From Cacconaster sp033811195 (GTDB lineage Bacteria; Bacteroidota; Bacteroidia; Bacteroidales; UBA932): 31,377 bases of DNA. The position numbers were made by a program, and so were the translations under genes. The notes below the pieces were generated by a model. It was not told where the DNA came from. It saw only the letters and a list, made by a program, of their open reading frames with translations, and made no database searches. Where the stretch lies: the NCBI GenBank assembly GCA_033811195.1, contig JAPXOZ010000019.1, positions 1 to 31,377 on the forward strand, written 5' to 3'. Each line of letters begins with the position of its first letter. The stretch's first letter is position 1. Positions 30,133-31,377 of this stretch are shown here, in pieces.

Positions 30133-31377
30133 CTATATTTTCAGCAATAACTTGGGCAAAGTCGACTACTTTAACATCAGATTGCCTGCTGAAGGTCTTC
30201 ATACAGAGAGGGCATGCGGTCACAATTCTATCAGGAGAGTTGGCAGTGAGGTTGCGGATGGAATTGTCCGTGATACGTCCTCTCTCTTCATGCGTAAGAG
30301 TGAGACTGCCAAGAGAACCGCCGCAGCATATGCTCTCCTTGCGCTCTTTAGCAGCCGGTACCAGGTCGGCAACCCTAGCGAGAGCTTTGCGGGGAGCATC
30401 ATAGATTCCACAGCCGCGTCCAAGCTCACAGGGATCATGATAGACATATTTTAGCTCCCGTTTTCTCAAATTGATAACTCCTTCGGCAGCCAGTTGCTCG
30501 AAATACTCAGTATAATGCATCACCTCTACTCCCTGCAGTTCGTAATCCTCCTTGAATATTCTGTAGCAGATAGCACAAGACACCAACAGTATCGGTGCAC
30601 CGCTCTCCTGTATAATCTTAGTATTCTTCTCGATAAGTCCCTTTGCCTCTTCAGTACGGCCGGAAAGCAGCAGCGGTCTTCCGCAACATACCGTTCCTTG
30701 CGCATCCATTAGCGTGAAATCTATTCCTGCCGTTGTGAGCACTTTTTGTACTGATTGCGACACTGTCGGAGTCAGTGAGCTCATACAGCCGGCATAATAG
30801 AGCACTTTCTCTCCACCGACAGAGATTGCAGATGTCAGAGCTTCGTTAGGTACTTTATCAAGATAGCTGAAGTCGTGTTCAATATAATAAGGCTGTTGCT
30901 TGCGAAGTGCAAGGCGCAGGTCAGTGGCAGATATGTTGATGGGGCAGAGGACTGAGCATTTGCCGCACATCAGGCACTTGTCAGCAATGGCCAGCGCACG
31001 CGGTTGGTTTCTTCTTTTGACCTGACGTATGTAATAGACGGTAGTATTCTTGAGTCCGGCCTTATCTACACTCATAGGACAGGCATCCAAACAGACTCCG
31101 CAACTGGGGCAGGAGTAGAGTTCCGCCAGAGCGTAGCCCTTTCGCGGTCTGCGTACCCTGATGCCCGCATTTTTGAGTGGAATCAGTAGGAACTCCGCAG
31201 GAATATGCATATATCTGGTAAATGGCAGCACCATCATAAAGGTACCCAGTGCTATAGAGTAGGCCCACCAAGCGATAGTGAAGTTCTCCGGTTTACTGAG
31301 AATACTGGCGAAGAGCCAATTTACAGGTACGGTAAGGAAACTGCCTCCACCCACACCTGCTGTAAATCCCTCCGCTA
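30119..31377 (-). CDS. Membrane-anchored HdrD-like Fe-S protein, 5' end outside window
   Basis: The frame stays open to the window edge, so the N-terminus is missing; 418 residues are visible. It begins with hydrophobic segments (FLTVPVNWLFASIL, TIAWWAYSIALGTFMMVLPF), the end of a membrane domain of the kind found in fused heterodisulfide-reductase-like proteins. Then come two [4Fe-4S] motifs, CPSCGVCLDACP and CLMCGKCSVLCP, and two CCG domains (CMSSLTP with CCGRPLLLSG; HDPCELGRGCG with CCGGSLGSL). This is the HdrD/GlpC-type electron-transfer plan. Electron donor and acceptor are unknown; ferredoxin or quinone-linked work is possible. The TAG stop and last residues overlap heptad array 6. Confidence 0.82.
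   Translation of the reverse strand, partial: AEGFTAGVGGGSFLTVPVNWLFASILSKPENFTIAWWAYSIALGTFMMVLPFTRYMHIPAEFLLIPLKNAGIRVRRPRKGYALAELYSCPSCGVCLDACPMSVDKAGLKNTTVYYIRQVKRRNQPRALAIADKCLMCGKCSVLCPINISATDLRLALRKQQPYYIEHDFSYLDKVPNEALTSAISVGGEKVLYYAGCMSSLTPTVSQSVQKVLTTAGIDFTLMDAQGTVCCGRPLLLSGRTEEAKGLIEKNTKIIQESGAPILLVSCAICYRIFKEDYELQGVEVMHYTEYFEQLAAEGVINLRKRELKYVYHDPCELGRGCGIYDAPRKALARVADLVPAAKERKESICCGGSLGSLTLTHEERGRITDNSIRNLTANSPDRIVTACPLCMKTFSRQSDVKVVDFAQVIAENIVCSE

Overview
The window reads as a chromosomal stretch of an anaerobic Bacteroidales bacterium. The evidence is Bacteroidetes-type promoters (TTG/TTTG, 19-21 bp, TAnnTTTG), weak Shine-Dalgarno sites, many short lipoproteins, an M2/M3-like lipoprotein peptidase, RNase Y next to a DUF3467 gene, and a cysteate synthase. 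The last enzyme points to a sulfonolipid maker such as Rikenellaceae or Odoribacteraceae (inference only). Most genes are ordinary housekeeping or fermentation genes.

Layout. 1-424: end of RNase Y and a DUF3467 protein. 679-5587 (minus): an energy operon of ADP-forming acyl-CoA synthetase, a 51-aa membrane protein shorter than usual ORF cut-offs, and a four-subunit 2-oxoacid:ferredoxin oxidoreductase. 5791-9756 (plus): MTA/SAH deaminase, purine nucleoside phosphorylase and methylthioribose-1-P isomerase (a methylthioinosine route of methionine salvage), then a WalJ-like MBL hydrolase. 9843-13738: small lipoproteins, a lipoprotein metallopeptidase and a CBM9-like lipoprotein around a broken four-helix-bundle gene. 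13866-18690 (plus): pyruvate phosphate dikinase, a DUF6913-like protein, a DUF368 (PopT-like) transporter, L19 and tRNA-Arg(ACG). 18785-22459 (minus): PurL. 22562-25277 (plus): FolC and a lipoprotein dipeptidase. 25407-31377: AtoE-like transporter, SulP transporter, cysteate synthase, and a membrane-anchored HdrD-like Fe-S protein cut by the window edge.

The most unusual content is a family of 7-bp repeat arrays scattered at six places (427-619, 10239-10786, 18726-18798, 23877-24185, 25278-25410, 29941-30132). Each array is a string of variant heptads (AT-rich words such as GAGTTCT, GAGTTTT, GAGTATG, TAGTATG; GC-rich words such as GGGTACG, GGGTGCG) kept in 7-nt register for up to about 34 copies. 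They lie at the 3' ends of genes, almost always with the G-rich strand in the direction of the gene's transcription, and often supply the stop codon itself. None is seen between divergent genes. Three loci are inverted pairs; one pair encloses a frameshifted gene of the S23/bAvd-like four-helix-bundle family, which starts exactly where the left array ends. This looks like an undescribed repeat element, possibly with the four-helix-bundle protein as its associated gene.

Metabolically, the Kor complex, ADP-forming acyl-CoA synthetase, PPDK, dipeptidase and AtoE fit a fermenter of peptides and amino acids. Cysteate synthase beside a SulP anion transporter fits sulfonate or sulfonolipid synthesis.
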